A stretch of DNA of 33,629 nucleotides. Origin: Alteromonadaceae bacterium. GTDB lineage: Bacteria; Pseudomonadota; Gammaproteobacteria; Enterobacterales; Alteromonadaceae. Where the stretch lies: NCBI GenBank assembly GCA_013216015.1, contig JABSOI010000066.1:1-33629 (forward strand), in the 5' to 3' direction. Positions 32,448-33,629 of this stretch are shown here, piece after piece. Position numbers and translations under genes: made by a program. Each line of letters opens with the position of its first letter. Positions within the stretch are counted from its first letter, which is position 1. The notes under the pieces were generated by a model that saw only the letters and a list, made by a program, of their open reading frames with translations, was not told the origin of the DNA and did no database searches.

Positions 32448-33554
32448 ATGAAATTTACGATTCAGATGGCTATCGAAGATGAGTACGGTGAAACTAAAAT
32501 TGAAGAAATAATCTCATTAAATAAGCTAATCGATAACCCCAGTGATATTGGTTTATCAATAAAAGAATCAAAATCAGTATTGAAATCACTACAGAAAATT
32601 ATCGTTTGTCAACAAGCTGAATCGTATATAAAGACACATGTTGCTTGTCCTTGTTGCCAAAAGAAGCGGCGTGTAAAAGGTCATCGTACCATCCAGTACA
32701 GAACACTTTTTGGCATTATTCCAATACCTAGCCTGCGTGTTTACTCCTGTAATTGTGAGGAAGTATCCACTCAGACGGTAGATATTTTAACTGACTGGCT
32801 TCCAGATCATAATAGCCCAGAATTACAGTATATTGAAACGAAATGGGCTTCGCTTATGTCTTATGGGTTAACGGCTGATATACTCAAAGATGTTCTCCCG
32901 GTTGGTGAGGCATTAAATGCAGCAACGGTACGTAATCATTTACATACTGTTGCTGAACGTCAGGAAAAAGAACTCGAAGAAAAACCTGAATACCTGACAG
33001 GATGTCCTTATGAATGGGGTGAACTACCTAAGCCAGGCAAACCTATGGTGGTTGGCATTGATGGTGGTTATGTTCGAAACTGGCATGAAAAAAACACCAA
33101 TTTTGAGATAATTGCAGGAAAATCTTACTCAAAAGAGGTTGCAGCTAAACACTTTGGTTTTGTCCAAAAAATTGATAAGCATCCAAGAAAACGATTGATG
33201 AACGTACTATCAAAGCAAGGGATGCAGGCCAATCAACAAATAACCTTTTTATCTGATGGTGCCGAAAATTTAAGGAATTTACAATTAAATATGTATCCGG
33301 AATCCTTACATGTCCTCGACTGGTTTCACGTTACTATGCGACTCACGGTACTTAATCAGTTTGCAACTGGTTTGGTGAAATCCGATCCTGAAATAGGCGC
33401 ACAAGTAAAAGATTATCTTCAAAGTGCTAAATGGTATCTCTGGCATGGAAATGTTGAGCGTTCATTAGATAAAATAGAGAACTGTAGTGATTTGTGTGAC
33501 GATAATGAATTACACGTGAGCTTACGCCGAGATAGCTCAACTTTATTTTTTTGA
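32448..33554 (+). pseudogene. ISKra4-like transposase, C-terminally truncated
   Basis: A 368-residue frame from ATG 32448, with aggggaa at 32436-32442. An N-terminal zinc-ribbon-like part has HVACPCCQKKRRVKGHR and YSCNCEE. The DDE-type core has VVGIDGGYVRNWH (first Asp), TFLSDGAENLRNLQ (second Asp), VLDWFHVTMRLTVLNQ, and WYLWHGNVERSLDKI. These match the family's signature, like the intact copy at 16879-18213. The frame then ends in RRDSSTLFF at 33554, about 75 residues early. The expected NYGERxxxG segment and the catalytic Glu are absent, so the enzyme is probably inactive. The break lies near 33525. It is downstream of, and probably coupled to, the serine recombinase. Confidence 0.8.
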
Positions 33555-33593
33555 TCTGATTAAATCATTGCAACCAATTACTAAGGATGCAAT

Positions 33594-33629
33594 ATGTCAA
33601 ATCAAGATCAACTATCAGTCGTCGTTACC
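33594..33629 (+). CDS. Start of an unidentified gene (cut by the window end)
   Basis: ATG at 33594 with aagga at 33583-33587, six bases before it. The 12 visible codons encode MSNQDQLSVVVT. Too short to identify. Confidence 0.4.
   Translation, partial: MSNQDQLSVVVT

Overview
The window looks like a low-GC marine gammaproteobacterium of the Alteromonadales type, with Colwellia or Thalassotalea relatives as the best guess. The evidence is AT-rich coding sequence, a PEP-CTERM protein with a Gly/Ser-rich ectodomain, a CadC-type winged-helix/beta-propeller regulator, many REP-associated transposases, and a gamma-mobile-trio operon. No rRNA, tRNA or CRISPR array was seen. The genus is inference only.

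Region 1 (1 to about 8.3 kb) is the distal part of an extracellular contractile injection system (eCIS, of the Afp/PVC type). It holds the C-terminal part of a tail fibre with a Gly/Cys-rich beta-helix, a small unknown protein, the tape-measure protein, the AAA+ ATPase and the DUF4255 (Afp16/Pvc16-like) tube-terminator protein, all on the + strand. A 168-bp palindromic MITE-like element lies between the tape-measure and ATPase genes.

Region 2 (8.3 to 16.4 kb) is the cargo end of the eCIS and is much rearranged. It contains a broken small ORF and a short DUF4157 (eCIS core) protein. Two effector candidates share nearly the same leader of about 45 residues and then differ completely; one carries a strikingly GC-rich C-terminal domain. 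A third candidate has a Cys/His papain-like signature. Between them lie integrase, glycine-rich-domain and SNase-like remnants, and two different REP-associated (Y1/HUH) transposases, each surrounded by its own REP-like repeats. The repeats appear to have broken and reshuffled the cargo genes.

Region 3 (16.5 to 22.3 kb) has fragments of a serine recombinase and an IS3 transposase next to a complete ISKra4-like insertion sequence with terminal repeats. It continues with a CadC-like regulator, a Tn3-type 38-bp inverted-repeat miniature element (TIME-like, 365 bp) and a small secreted protein.

Region 4 (22.2 to 28.4 kb) is the gmtY-gmtZ-gmtX operon, with a possible H-type pseudoknot upstream. 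Downstream is an unusual gene-free stretch of about 1.1 kb containing a 656-bp segment bounded by long imperfect inverted repeats. A strong-looking promoter and a 77-residue membrane protein follow.

Region 5 (28.6 to 33.6 kb) has a PEP-CTERM protein with a clear terminator, a serine recombinase gene split by a small inverted-repeat element, a pRiA4b ORF-3 family protein, a second serine recombinase, a C-terminally truncated ISKra4-like transposase and the first 12 codons of another gene.

The parts most likely to be new are the leader-swapping eCIS cargo cassettes and the structured non-coding element behind the GMT operon.
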